Origin: JAHQVI01 sp963727575
GTDB lineage: Bacteria > Pseudomonadota > Alphaproteobacteria > Rhizobiales > Rhodomicrobiaceae
Direction of reading: 5' to 3'
DNA: 64,000 bases
NCBI GenBank assembly: GCA_963727575.1
Contig: CAVSIA010000002.1
Coordinates: forward strand, 32,459-96,458
Shown: piece after piece, positions 28,658-37,515 of the stretch
Layout of the letters: each line of letters begins with the position of its first letter
Position numbering within the stretch: position 1 is the stretch's first letter
Notes under the pieces: model-generated
What the model saw: only the letters and a program-made list of their open reading frames with translations
Told to the model about the DNA's origin: nothing
The model's database searches: none
Program-made: the position numbers and the translations under genes

Positions 28658-29440
28658 CTAAAATTTGAACCGTCCGGTCAGATAATAGGCAGCGAGCCCG
28701 ACCCACTCTTTCGTGGCCAGGTCGACGCGCCGCCAGGCCTCGGACGGGATCGGCGACATGCGCAGCAGATCCTCCGGCCCGCGCGTGCGGAAGTCCACCG
28801 GCCAGGGGCTGACGTCGAACCCGGCAGCTCTGAAGCAGCCCATGGCGCGGGTCATGTGGAACGCCGAGGTGATCAGCAGCCAGCGCTCGCCGGGCTTCGG
28901 ATCGACGAGCTGCTTGGAAAATTTCGCATTTTCCCAGGTATTGCGTGATTTCGCCTCAAGCACGATGCGCGACGCGTCGAAGCCGATCCGGGTGAAAAAC
29001 CGCTCGGCGACGGTGGCTTCGTCGGTACTGCGATAGATCAATGCGCCGTCGCCCCCCGATATTACGATTTTTGCGTGCGGAAATTTGTAAGCCAGAGCAG
29101 AGGCTTCGGTCAGCCGCTCTGCCGCCTCATTCAGGGCGATCTCATTGCGTTCGCTCGAAACGAGGGTGTCGACCATTCCGCCGAGGATGATGATGCCGTC
29201 CACGCGGTCGAGGTCGTTCATGGAGCGCTTCGGATAGTTTTGCTCCAGCGATAGCATGACCGCATTGGCAAGCGGCGACAGGCCGACGATCGCATAGATC
29301 GCCACGCCGGCCACGAGAACACGCATTGCAGCTTTCCTGCGCTGGAGCCGGTAAAGTACGAGCCCAAGGACGAAGATCAGGAGCAGCATCGATGAGGGCT
29401 GGAGCAGGAACCAGACAATCTTTGAAGCATAGAAAAACAT
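28658..29440 (-). CDS. YdcF/ElyC-like DUF218 membrane protein
   Basis: 260 residues. Two N-terminal membrane segments (about 5-27 and 37-57) are followed by a periplasmic DUF218 domain with VDGIIILGGMVDTL, KIVISGGDGALIYR, SRNTWENAKFSKQL and LLITSAFHMTRAMGCFRAAG. The family includes ElyC, linked to envelope polysaccharide (peptidoglycan/ECA) biogenesis; the reaction is not established. The stop lies 5 bp from the convergent DUF934 stop. Confidence 0.88.
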   Translation of the reverse strand: MFFYASKIVWFLLQPSSMLLLIFVLGLVLYRLQRRKAAMRVLVAGVAIYAIVGLSPLANAVMLSLEQNYPKRSMNDLDRVDGIIILGGMVDTLVSSERNEIALNEAAERLTEASALAYKFPHAKIVISGGDGALIYRSTDEATVAERFFTRIGFDASRIVLEAKSRNTWENAKFSKQLVDPKPGERWLLITSAFHMTRAMGCFRAAGFDVSPWPVDFRTRGPEDLLRMSPIPSEAWRRVDLATKEWVGLAAYYLTGRFKF

Positions 29441-29532
29441 TGAACTTTTTGTTTCGCCGTTTGTTGCGGGCTGTGGGGGAAAAACGAGCCGGGACCGATG
29501 GATCTCAGCTTTTTTGCAATGTTGGCACCGTT

Positions 29533-29560
29533 CTTGAACGGATAGCCTGGTAGCTTATAT
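29533..29560 (+). promoter_or_regulatory. Sigma-32 (RpoH) type promoter of hsp20
   Basis: CTTG at 29533-29536, a 17-base spacer, and CTTATAT at 29554-29560 match the alphaproteobacterial RpoH consensus CTTG-N17/18-CYTATNT exactly. It lies 97 bp before the small heat-shock protein start, leaving a leader of about 90 nt. No other gene could use it on this strand. Confidence 0.75.
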
Positions 29561-29656
29561 ACTGCAATTGGAGTTTGGGGAGTGCCAAACGAGGTCCAAT
29601 GCGCGACGCAATCTGCGCGACAGGATATGGCGAGGTCGCTAAGCCGGGGCTTTTTG

Positions 29657-30079
29657 ATGTCGCGTATCGTAAATAATCCATTGCTCCTGGGGTTTGAGGA
29701 CATCGAGCGAATGCTCGATCGGATTGGCAAGACATCCGGAGACGGGTATCCTCCTTATAATATAGAACGTGTGCCGGCGTCGGCAGGTGAGAGTGACCGC
29801 ATTCGCATCGTGCTCGCGGTCGCCGGCTTCACCCGCGATCAGCTCGAAGTAACCGTCGAGGATAACGAGCTGACCATACGTGGCCTTAACGAGCCGGATA
29901 CGTCGCGAACTTTCCTGTATCGCGGGATCGCGGCCCGGCAGTTTCAACGCAGTTTTGTTCTCGCCGACGGGCTATCGATTGTGTCGGCCGAGCTGGATAA
30001 CGGGCTGTTAGCGATCGAGCTAATGCGTCCACAGCCAATACGGAGTGTGAAACGAATTGAAATCATAGAACGTTCATAG
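29657..30079 (+). CDS. Hsp20 family small heat-shock protein
   Basis: 140 residues. The alpha-crystallin domain spans about residues 30-125, with IRIVLAVAGFTRDQLEVTVE, ELTIRGLNEPD and FVLADGLSIVSAELDNGLLA. ATP-independent holdase for unfolding proteins. The ATG at 29657 (MSRIVNNPLLLGFEDIERML) is the family N-terminus in Hyphomicrobiales. A weak hairpin (AAGC/GCTT) sits just before the start. The sigma-32-type promoter upstream and the DUF1150 gene 63 bp downstream form the usual heat-shock pair. Confidence 0.93.
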   Translation: MSRIVNNPLLLGFEDIERMLDRIGKTSGDGYPPYNIERVPASAGESDRIRIVLAVAGFTRDQLEVTVEDNELTIRGLNEPDTSRTFLYRGIAARQFQRSFVLADGLSIVSAELDNGLLAIELMRPQPIRSVKRIEIIERS

Positions 30080-30142
30080 TGTTACGATGCCCGAGTGCGG
30101 GCCGCATCGAAGTGCCGGAACTTGACGCCAATAGGAGGAGAT

Positions 30143-30418
30143 ATGACCATGACTCATGACGAGCAAGCAATAATGGCTCCTCTCGCCATGTCCGAAATCG
30201 ACTTCGCGGCGCTTGGCGACGGCGAGATTGCCTACATCAAGACGTTGAGCCCGGAAGAGGCCGAGCGCATCTATCCGCAGCTCAAGGGTCTTCCCGAAGG
30301 CATCACGATTTTTGCGGTGCATGCGGCCGACGGAACGCCTCTGGCGCTGACCGATACGCATTTCGCGGCAATCGAAAACGCTAAGGAACACAATTTACAA
30401 CCCGTTAGCGTGCACTAG
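30143..30418 (+). CDS. DUF1150 family protein
   Basis: 91 residues, acidic, with IDFAALGDGEIAYIKTLSPE and GITIFAVHAADGTPLALTDT as family marks. It is regularly encoded directly after hsp20 in alphaproteobacteria; function unknown. The ATG at 30143 has AGGAGAT 4-10 bases upstream. An intrinsic terminator follows immediately, so hsp20-DUF1150 is a complete transcription unit. Confidence 0.9.
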   Translation: MTMTHDEQAIMAPLAMSEIDFAALGDGEIAYIKTLSPEEAERIYPQLKGLPEGITIFAVHAADGTPLALTDTHFAAIENAKEHNLQPVSVH

Positions 30419-30422
30419 CGAA

Positions 30423-30444
30423 GGGCGCTCCGGCGCCCTTTTTT
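30423..30444 (+). terminator. Intrinsic terminator after hsp20-DUF1150
   Basis: Stem GGGCGC (30423-30428) pairs with GCGCCC (30433-30438) around a TCCG loop, followed by six T residues (30439-30444). It starts five bases after the DUF1150 stop. Confidence 0.88.
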
Positions 30445-30597
30445 GTGCCTGCCGACGGACCTCTCGGTGACACTGCAAGTCGCTCACCCCTGCTTTTTCC
30501 CCTGCTTCTCCACTTTCTCCTATGAAATAATACGGTCACTGGCATATGCGGCGTCGGGCGATCCGTCGCGCGTTTGGGGACACCGAGGAGAGCGCCC

Positions 30598-31299
30598 ATG
30601 ACCCAGCCGATGCCGATCCTTCTCGTTCCGGGGCTGAATTGCTCGGCACGGGTCTACGGCCATCAGGTTTCCGCTTTGTGGCCGTTCGGGCCGGTTACGG
30701 TCGCCGATCACCGGCATGGGGAGACCCTCGCAGAGATCGCCCGCAGCATTCTCGCATCGGCGCCGCCGGAATTCGCGCTCGCCGGTTTCTCGCTGGGTGG
30801 TTACATCGCGTTCGAGATCATGCGTCAGGCGCCTGACCGGGTGCGCAAGCTTGCCCTGCTGGATACGTCGGCCCGGCCGGACACGCCGGAACAGTCAGAG
30901 CGGCGGCATGAGCGCATCGCCGTGACCCGGGCGGGCCGGTTTCACGACGTCGTGGACGATCTGTTTCCGCTCATGGTGCATCCCGATCGCGCGAACGATG
31001 CGGCGCTGCGCAGCGTTTGTCATGCCATGGCCGACAACTCCGGCGCGGAAACGTCGATCCGGCATCAACTCGCCATCATGAACCGCGCCGATTCCCGCGG
31101 TGACCTGGCCGGGATCGGGTGTCCGACCCTGGTGCTCGTCGGCGATCATGATGCGCTGACGCCGCCCGATGTGGCGGAGGAGATGGCTGCTGGGATTCCG
31201 GGAGCGAAGCTGGTCATCGTGCCGGATTGCGGGCACATGTCGTTGATCGAGAAGCCCGAAGCCGTCAACAAGGCGCTGACGGCGTGGCTGTCGGCCTGA
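30598..31299 (+). CDS. Alpha/beta-fold hydrolase
   Basis: 233 residues. Nucleophile elbow GFSLGGYIAFEIM (Ser), acid in LVGDHDALTPPDVA, and His in PDCGHMSLIEKPEAV form the catalytic triad. The N-terminal ILLVPGLNCSARVYGHQ supplies the oxyanion region. It resembles esterase/lipase-like carboxylic-ester hydrolases; the substrate is unknown. The ATG at 30598 begins at the first strand. The 3' side faces the convergent ptsN gene. Confidence 0.85.
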   Translation: MTQPMPILLVPGLNCSARVYGHQVSALWPFGPVTVADHRHGETLAEIARSILASAPPEFALAGFSLGGYIAFEIMRQAPDRVRKLALLDTSARPDTPEQSERRHERIAVTRAGRFHDVVDDLFPLMVHPDRANDAALRSVCHAMADNSGAETSIRHQLAIMNRADSRGDLAGIGCPTLVLVGDHDALTPPDVAEEMAAGIPGAKLVIVPDCGHMSLIEKPEAVNKALTAWLSA

Positions 31300-31388
31300 G
31301 GGCACGCGGGAGGCCGCGTTCGAGCAATTTACAAGGGGATCCCCATAGCGCCAGTCGGTGTCGCCGGTGTAGACGCCCATTGCGCCAC

Positions 31389-31853
31389 TCAGGCGGCGTG
31401 CGACGCCGCCGGCTCGGTCAGGACCGCGTAGAGCGCTTCCTTCTCGCGCGACGACCGCAGCTTCTCCACGGCGGTCGGCTCGCGCATCAGCCGGGAAATC
31501 CGCGCAAGCGCCTTCAGATGGTCGGCGCCGGCGTCTTCGGGCGCCAGCAGCAGAAATACGAGATCGACGGGTTCTTCGTCGATCGCATCGAATTCGATCG
31601 GCTCTTCAAGCCGGGCGAACAGGCCGACGATATGCGTCAGGGCATTCATCTTGCCATGCGGGATCGCGATGCCGTTGCCGACGCCGGTCGATCCCAGCCG
31701 CTCACGCTGGAGCAGGGTGTTGAAGATCTCGTGCTCATCAATGCCTGTCAGCTTTGAGGCGCGAATAGACAGCTCCTGGAGAGCCTGTTTCTTATTCGCC
31801 GCCTTCAATGCCGGAATTACGCCGTAAGGTGTGATGAGATCGCTTAGATCCAT
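31389..31853 (-). CDS. ptsN: PTS IIA-like nitrogen-regulatory protein PtsN
   Basis: EIIA-Ntr of the nitrogen phosphotransferase system. The phosphorylated His is in GVGNGIAIPHGKMNAL; LVFLLLAPEDAGADHLKALA and ISRLMREPTAVEKLR follow. 154 residues, with MDLSDLITPYGVIPALKAAN as start (31853; the longer frame to 31877 adds no family residues). Last gene of the lptCAB-rpoN-hpf-ptsN cluster, 42 bp after hpf. Confidence 0.95.
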   Translation of the reverse strand: MDLSDLITPYGVIPALKAANKKQALQELSIRASKLTGIDEHEIFNTLLQRERLGSTGVGNGIAIPHGKMNALTHIVGLFARLEEPIEFDAIDEEPVDLVFLLLAPEDAGADHLKALARISRLMREPTAVEKLRSSREKEALYAVLTEPAASHAA

Positions 31854-31895
31854 AGTGCCATACGCTCCCGTGACCATGATCGGCGAGGCTCAGCC

Positions 31896-32495
31896 TCAGC
31901 CCTTCTGGTCCAATTGCGCTGAAATGCCCCCCGGATCGATCCAGCCTATATGGCCATCATCTCTCCGATAGACAATGTTAAGTCGCCCATGGCTTGCATT
32001 CTTGAAGATGAAAAACGGTTTGTCCGCCAGATCCATCGCCATAACTGCATCCCCCACCGACAATTCGTGAATTGCCGTTTGCGCTTCCGCAACGATGGCA
32101 GGGGCGACCGCCGTGTCGTCGCTGTCGTCAGCGTCGCTTTGGCGAATAGTATAGTCGATTGCGCTCAAGCCCGCCATGTCCGAGCGAGCGGAATTGTTTT
32201 GATGATGATCTTTTAACCTGCGCTTATAGCGGCGCAGGCGCTTTTCGAGGTGGTCCATCAACTCATCGGCGCTGGGATGGGCCTCGCCGGCCGCGCCTTT
32301 CGACTGAAGCGAAAAGCCGGACGCCAGATGCACCGTGCAGGTGGTGTTGAACTGCCCGCGCTCTTTTTCGATGAAGACGTTCGCCGATACCCCGCGGCCA
32401 TCGTATTTATCTAAAATCTTCTCGAGTTTCTCCGTCACGTAGCTGCGAAGAGCGGAACCCAGGTCGATATTTTTTCCGGTTACTTGAATGGCCAT
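31896..32495 (-). CDS. hpf: Ribosome hibernation-promoting factor, long form
   Basis: 199 residues. The N-terminal HPF/YfiA domain (1-100) begins MAIQVTGKNIDLGSALRSYV. A linker follows, then the C-terminal dimerisation domain with DKPFFIFKNASHGRLNIVYR and DGHIGWIDPG. The long form binds idle 70S ribosomes and dimerises them to 100S in stationary phase. The ATG at 32495 is chosen because it opens at the family N-terminus; the frame continues upstream without conservation. A 217-bp gap separates it from rpoN. Confidence 0.95.
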   Translation of the reverse strand: MAIQVTGKNIDLGSALRSYVTEKLEKILDKYDGRGVSANVFIEKERGQFNTTCTVHLASGFSLQSKGAAGEAHPSADELMDHLEKRLRRYKRRLKDHHQNNSARSDMAGLSAIDYTIRQSDADDSDDTAVAPAIVAEAQTAIHELSVGDAVMAMDLADKPFFIFKNASHGRLNIVYRRDDGHIGWIDPGGISAQLDQKG

Positions 32496-32712
32496 TCTTT
32501 CTTGATCACTTGATTTTTTTTGCTGTCCACTCGGCCCGGATAACGTTGCTGTCATATGGCCGATGCGTGAGCCCGCACAAAGCGTCTCCGCTATTGGGCC
32601 GGACGGTATTCTACAGCCCAACCGTTGTCAAACAGGACTAATATTGTGGCCCGGGTTTGACGCCGCCAAAACTGCGGCTGGAAATGCGCGATTCAGTTAA
32701 GAAGCCGTAATA

Positions 32713-34291
32713 TCACCTAGCCTCGGCGAAATGCCGGGCCGAGGCATTCTTGCTCCGCCGACGCTGCACGGAAGAGGGGATGCGCATCGCCTCGCGATAT
32801 TTGGCGACGGTCCGGCGGGCGATGTCGATCCCGTCGTCGCGCAGCATGGCGACGATCTTGTCGTCCGACAGAATCCGCCGCGGCAACTCGTTGTCGATCA
32901 TCTCCTTGATGCGGTGCTTGACCGCTTCGGAGGAATGCGCGTCGCCGGCACAGGCCGAGGCGATCGCGGAGGTGAAAAAATATTTCAACTCGAACGTTCC
33001 GCGCGGGGTCTGCATATATTTGTTCGACGTGACGCGGCTTACCGTCGAATTCATGCATGCCGATGCGTTCCGCGACGTCCTTCAGCGCCAGCGGCCTCAG
33101 ACCGCGCACGCCGAGATCGAGGAAGGCGGACTGCTGGGTGACGATCTCCCGCGCGACCTTGAGCATCGTGCGGCGCCGCTGGTCGAGGCTGCGCGCCAGC
33201 CAGTTGGCCGTGGTCATGCAACCCTGCAGATAGGTACGATCCCGCTCTGTGCGAACCATCCGCTTTGCGTTCGAATAGAAGCTGTGATTGACGCAGATCC
33301 GTGGCAGCGTGTCGCTGTTGAGCTGAACGGTCCACTCGCCGGCCCGGTCCCGCTCGACGAGAATATCCGGAATGACGGTTTCGACGGCAGCGCCCCCGAA
33401 CCCCGTGCCGGGCCTGGGGTTGAGCGCCCGGATTTCCGCGATCATATCGGACAGATCTTCGTGGTCGACCCGGCAGATGCGCTGCAGGGCGGCATATTCA
33501 TGATTGCCGAGCAGCTCCAGATTGGCCAGCAGCAGCTCCATGGCCGGATCGCACCGGTCCAGCTCTCGAAGCTGGATGGCCAGGCATTCGGAAAGACAGC
33601 GCGCGCCGACGCCGGCGGGGTCGAACGTATGGATCGCGCCCAGCACCTCCTCGACGGCTCGCGGGTCGGCACCGAGCCGCTCGGCGATGTCCTCCACCGA
33701 GCCGCGCAGATAGCCGGCATCGTCGATCAGGTCGATCAGATGGTCGCCGATCAGCTTACGGTCCGCGCCGCTGACGGCGATGTGAAGCTGCTGGCGGAGA
33801 TGGTCGCGCAAGGTGGTCGGCTGCGCCGTGAAGTCCTCCATCCGCGCAAATTGGCCGTCGGCGCTGCCGCTATGCGCGCCGGCCGACCGCAGCGACAAGG
33901 TTTCGTCGTAGGCCGGGGCGATGTGGCCCGCATCCTCGGCGAAATCGCCCATATCCGACGTTGAGCCCGGCGCCTCCGCCGGCTGCGCCTCTGGCGCATC
34001 GAAGGCCTCGGGCGCCCGGCCGTCGAATTCGGGTGGGCTTTCGGCGGGAGCCGCTTCGCCGATGGTGCCGCTCGCCGCCGGAACCTCGCCGCGGACGCGA
34101 TCTTCCCAGTCGATCAGCGGGTTTTGTTCGATTTCGCGTTCGAGAAAGCTGATTAAATCGAGGTTCGAGAGCTGCAACAGCTTGATAGCCTGCTGCAACT
34201 GCGGTGTGATTATGAGCGACTGGGTCTGCCGGAGCTCTAGCTTTGCCTGGAGCAAGGTCGCACTTCCACCTTCAACTCGAACATACAACAA
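32713..34291 (-). CDS. rpoN: RNA polymerase sigma-54 factor (one frameshift)
   Basis: Region I is LRQTQSLIITPQLQQAIKLL near the N-terminus. An acidic Pro/Ala-rich linker follows (residues about 60-130), then the core-binding domain. The DNA-binding end carries the RpoN box ARRTVAKYREAMRIPSS. The frame breaks near 33048: RIGMHE is followed by an extra T, after which STVSRVTSNKYMQTPRGTFE resumes to the stop at 32713. The repaired length is about 525 residues. Directly downstream of lptB in the standard alphaproteobacterial order. The start at 34291 precedes the conserved region by 18 codons and is uncertain. Confidence 0.94.
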
Positions 34292-34297
34292 CCGAAA

Positions 34298-35132
34298 TTA
34301 GTGCGAGAACATATCACCTAGATAGAGGCGTCTGACGTCCTCATTGGCAACGATCTCTGCAGGCGTCCCTTCGGTCAGGACCTTGCCATCATAAATGATG
34401 TAGGCCCGGTTGATCAGCTCCAAAGTTTCACGAACGTTATGATCCGTTATAAGAACCCCGATTCCGCGCTGCGTCAAATGCCTTACGAGGGCGCGGATAT
34501 CGCCGATGGCGATGGGGTCGATGCCCGCGAAGGGCTCGTCGAGGAGCATATAGGACGGCCGGCTGGCCAGAGCGCGTGCGATTTCGAGACGTCGGCGCTC
34601 ACCCCCGGAAAGGGCGATGGAAGGGGACTTTCTAAGGCGCGTAATGCGAAATTCATCCAGCAGCGAACTCGAGCTGGCGCTCGCGTTCGCGTCGATTTGG
34701 CTCAACCACTTCGAGCACGGCGCGGATGTTCTGCTCCACCGTCAGGCCACGAAAAATCGAGGCCTCCTGCGGCAAATAGCCAATGCCGAGTCTGGCCCGG
34801 CGATACATCGGAAGCTTGGTGACGTCGTTTCCGTCGATCACCACCTGTCCGCGATCCGGCTTGATGAGGCCGGTAATCATGTAAAAGATCGTAGTCTTGC
34901 CGGCGCCGTTCGGGCCGAGCAGGCCCACGGCCTCGCCGCGGCGGACGGTCAGACTCGCGCCGCGCACCACCATGCGCTGCTTGAAGCTTTTGACCAGCCC
35001 TGCGGCGGAAAGCTGATGATCCGGATTGACCTGGGGACGGCGGCGGGGCGTCTGATCGGGATGCAGGCGGCGCACGGAAGCGGGCGGCCTCGCTTGAGGA
35101 GGTCGTGGATTTTGCCGGTCCGTGATCGCCAT
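34298..35132 (-). CDS. lptB: LPS export ABC transporter ATPase LptB (one frameshift)
   Basis: Powers lipopolysaccharide extraction by LptFG. Walker A LLGPNGAGKTTIFYMITG, YLPQEASIFRGLTVEQNIRA, signature ALSGGERRRLEIARAL, Walker B SYMLLDEPFAGIDPIA, and the switch His in VLITDHNVRETLEL. The frame is lost near 34666, where an extra T turns QLES-LLDEFRITRL out of frame. The repaired product is about 277 residues. The first 35 residues are a basic, Pro-rich extension not typical of E. coli LptB. Start at 35132. Cluster lptC-lptA-lptB-rpoN. Confidence 0.94.
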
Positions 35133-35268
35133 ATGAGAACCCGTCTCGTCTTTGCGCGCCGTTGCGACGACCATAGTCGGAAGGCGAAAAAAGGTTAATT
35201 CGAAATTTACGTCCGGATGAAGACATGCGGACCGGGCTCCCCCGACGCCGTTTTCTTCGATTTTGACG

Positions 35269-35937
35269 CTAATTGGTAGCCTTCGGACGACTTTTCGGCG
35301 TGAATATTGCCCGCAGCCTTTCCCTCGGCTTGTCGCCATTGGAGGCGACGCCGCCGCCCGTCTCGAAACGGCTCAGGCCGGATTTCAAATCGATGATAAG
35401 GCGGGTGCCCTTGATCACGTTCGGTCCCTGCGCCAGAACCACCTCGCTGCCGCCGATCGTGACGAGCTGCTTCTTGACCTCGAACACCGCCCAGTCGCTC
35501 TTGGCGGTCTGATCGTTCTGCGTGGTCACCACCACTTTGCCCTTCGCGTCGATCTGGGTGATGTCGGCGCCGCCGCCGGGAGACAGGCCAGCCACGGGTG
35601 CGGCTGGCGGCTCCTGGGCGCCGGGTTTGTCCGCAGCATCGGCCTTCGAGGCATATTTGACTTGAAGTTCCGTTGCCCGGATGTTGAAGGTGCCCTGCGT
35701 CGCGGATACGTTGCCTTTGAACACGGCGACCTTCTTCTTGTCGTCGACCTCCAGCGCGTCGGCGACGATGTCGATCGGTTTGTCCGCATTGGCGGAATAG
35801 TTGGTCGCCAGGTCGCTTCCCGGCGTCTGCGCGCGCGCCTGACCGTAAGCGAGGACGACCGCAGCGAGTGCCGCCGCCGCGAATAGGCCTGTCGTTCGAC
35901 CTGGCCGCACCGGACGGCCTGTCTGAGATGTCGTCAC
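35269..35937 (-). CDS. lptA: Periplasmic LPS transport protein LptA
   Basis: 222 residues. Signal peptide (about 1-36, ending AQARA), then an OstA-like domain with DKPIDIVADALEVDDKKKVA, AVFKGNVSATQGTFNIRATE and TIGGSEVVLAQGPNVIKGTR. It forms the periplasmic bridge carrying LPS to the outer membrane. The Ala/Pro-rich insert around residues 105-120 is common in alphaproteobacteria. Its ATG overlaps the lptC stop (ATGA). A 136-bp gap to lptB holds no gene. Confidence 0.93.
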   Translation of the reverse strand: MTTSQTGRPVRPGRTTGLFAAAALAAVVLAYGQARAQTPGSDLATNYSANADKPIDIVADALEVDDKKKVAVFKGNVSATQGTFNIRATELQVKYASKADAADKPGAQEPPAAPVAGLSPGGGADITQIDAKGKVVVTTQNDQTAKSDWAVFEVKKQLVTIGGSEVVLAQGPNVIKGTRLIIDLKSGLSRFETGGGVASNGDKPRERLRAIFTPKSRPKATN

Positions 35938-36626
35938 TTGGGAGCCCCCTCCTGCTTCCTCTCCAGATGTACGCGCACTCCACCCTCGAATATGGCGCGG
36001 GCCTCCTCGGAATAATAGGTCATCGACCGCGCTTTAATCGTGCTGTCATGGAATCCGAGCTCGACCGGGTCGGTAGAGATCAGCTTGTTGGCCTGGAAGA
36101 ATGCGGTCGCGGTTTTGAGTGTGCCGGAAAATCCGGAGCTGCCACCGATGGTGACGCCATTGTCGAACGTAAGTTCTTCCTTCTTGGAATGGTAGATGCC
36201 CGAAGGCGCGGTTATCTCGGTTTTCCCGCCGGATTTCGACGTCAGCTCCGCGTTGATCTTGTTCAGGGTAATCAGCTCGGGGTTCTTCACATGCTGCGTC
36301 GCATGGTCGGCGCGAATGTCGTAAGCGCCGCTCTTGGCGTTCACGCCCTTGATTCGCGGATTGACCATCTTCAGCCCGCCCTCCGACACATCGATCGATT
36401 CAACGCTCGCCTCGCCCCCTTTGACCTGAACCGAAAACCTGGACGGCAGGAAATAAAGCGCTGACACACATACGAGGCAGACGGGGAAAACCCAGCGCAG
36501 CAAGCGCACCACGACGCTGTGTCGTTTGGCGTCGCGAAACGCCTTCGTCCGATCGCCGCCGCTCTTGATGCTGCCGAAGCGGGCCGGCACCGGCTGTGTA
36601 TGCGTGTCGATTGCCATTTGCGCCAT
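35934..36626 (-). CDS. lptC: LPS export protein LptC
   Basis: 230 residues. One membrane anchor (about 40-60, LLRWVFPVCLVCVSALYFL) is followed by a periplasmic beta-jellyroll. NPRIKGVNAKSGAYDIRADH and the end DSTIKARSMTYYSEEARAIF are typical LptC segments. It links LptBFG to LptA. It overlaps lptA by 4 bp. RNase D lies 114 bp downstream-side on the upstream flank, the usual neighbour in Hyphomicrobiales. Confidence 0.92.
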   Translation of the reverse strand: MAQMAIDTHTQPVPARFGSIKSGGDRTKAFRDAKRHSVVVRLLRWVFPVCLVCVSALYFLPSRFSVQVKGGEASVESIDVSEGGLKMVNPRIKGVNAKSGAYDIRADHATQHVKNPELITLNKINAELTSKSGGKTEITAPSGIYHSKKEELTFDNGVTIGGSSGFSGTLKTATAFFQANKLISTDPVELGFHDSTIKARSMTYYSEEARAIFEGGVRVHLERKQEGAPK

Positions 36627-36740
36627 GTCTTTTTCAAACCGCCGGACCAGGCCACGGCGCTATGCGCAGGATTTACCGCGCAAGATTAGCATAGGCGTTG
36701 TGCGGTGCAAATCTAAGGCCGCCAAGCAACATTCGCGTGA

Positions 36741-37349
36741 TCAATGCGCGAAAATTTCTTCCCGGTCCCAACCCATCAGATCCAGGCGAGCCCGCGTCGG
36801 CAGGAAGCGGAAACAGCTTGCGGCGATTTCGGTGCGTCCTTCGCGTGCGAGCAACACGTCGAAGATCGACTTCAGCCGATGCAGATGGAGCACGTCCGAG
36901 GCGGCATAGGCAAGCTGCTCCTCGGTGAGCTCAGGCGCGCCCCAGTCGGAGGATTGCTGCTGCTTGGAGATTTCCACGCCCAGCAATTCACGGCAAAGAT
37001 CGCGCAGGCCGTGACGGTCGGTATAGGTCCGGGTCAGTTTCGAGGCGATCTTGGTGCAATAGACCGGCTGGGTGTCGACGCCGAGATAATGCTGGAACAT
37101 CGCGATGTCGAAGCGGCCGTAGTGGAACAGCTTGGTGATGGCCGGGTCGGCGAGCAGCCGGATCAGGTTCGGCGCGTCGTAGCTGTTCGCGAGCTGCACG
37201 AGATGCGCATCGCCGTCGCCGCGCGAGAGCTGCACCAGACAGAGCCGGTCCCGATGCGGATCGAGTCCCATCGTCTCCGAATCGACCGCGACGCTATCGC
37301 CGAACAACAATCCGTCCGGCAGATCGCCCTTGTGGAGTGTGATTGCCAT
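36741..37349 (-). CDS. rnd: Ribonuclease D, short alphaproteobacterial form
   Basis: 3'-5' exoribonuclease. DEDDy residues: VAVDSETMGLDPHRDRLCLV (Asp, Glu), KLFHYGRFDIAMFQHYLG (Asp) and LAYAASDVLHLHRLKSIFD (Tyr and Asp). 202 residues, exonuclease domain only, without the HRDC domains of E. coli RNase D. The ATG at 37349 (MAITLHKGDLPDGL) is preferred to 37367. First gene of the minus-strand block leading into lptC. Confidence 0.92.
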   Translation of the reverse strand: MAITLHKGDLPDGLLFGDSVAVDSETMGLDPHRDRLCLVQLSRGDGDAHLVQLANSYDAPNLIRLLADPAITKLFHYGRFDIAMFQHYLGVDTQPVYCTKIASKLTRTYTDRHGLRDLCRELLGVEISKQQQSSDWGAPELTEEQLAYAASDVLHLHRLKSIFDVLLAREGRTEIAASCFRFLPTRARLDLMGWDREEIFAH

Positions 37350-37515
37350 GTGCGGCTTATACCACACGGGTTTCCCGGCGCCAGGGCGGATTGCACGCTG
37401 TTTTCGGGTGAACCCGCCTCTTCACAGCTTTCGTCCGGCCGAACCAGGCGATCAGGTCAGGAATTTGCAACCTTTTCGTGTAAAGAAGGATTCGTTAATC
37501 CTACTCTGGGTTGTG

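Noticed and set aside
29521..29540. Sigma-54 promoter before hsp20 (TTGGCAC-N5-TTGAA)
   Set aside because: The invariant GC of the -12 element is GA here, whereas an overlapping sigma-32-type promoter matches exactly.
29567..29657. ROSE-type RNA thermometer in the hsp20 leader
   Set aside because: Only a four-pair stem is visible near the start and no clear anti-Shine-Dalgarno motif.
30895..31380. Minus-strand open frame between the hydrolase and ptsN
   Set aside because: It is almost entirely antisense to the alpha/beta hydrolase, whose catalytic triad is clear, and has no recognisable product.
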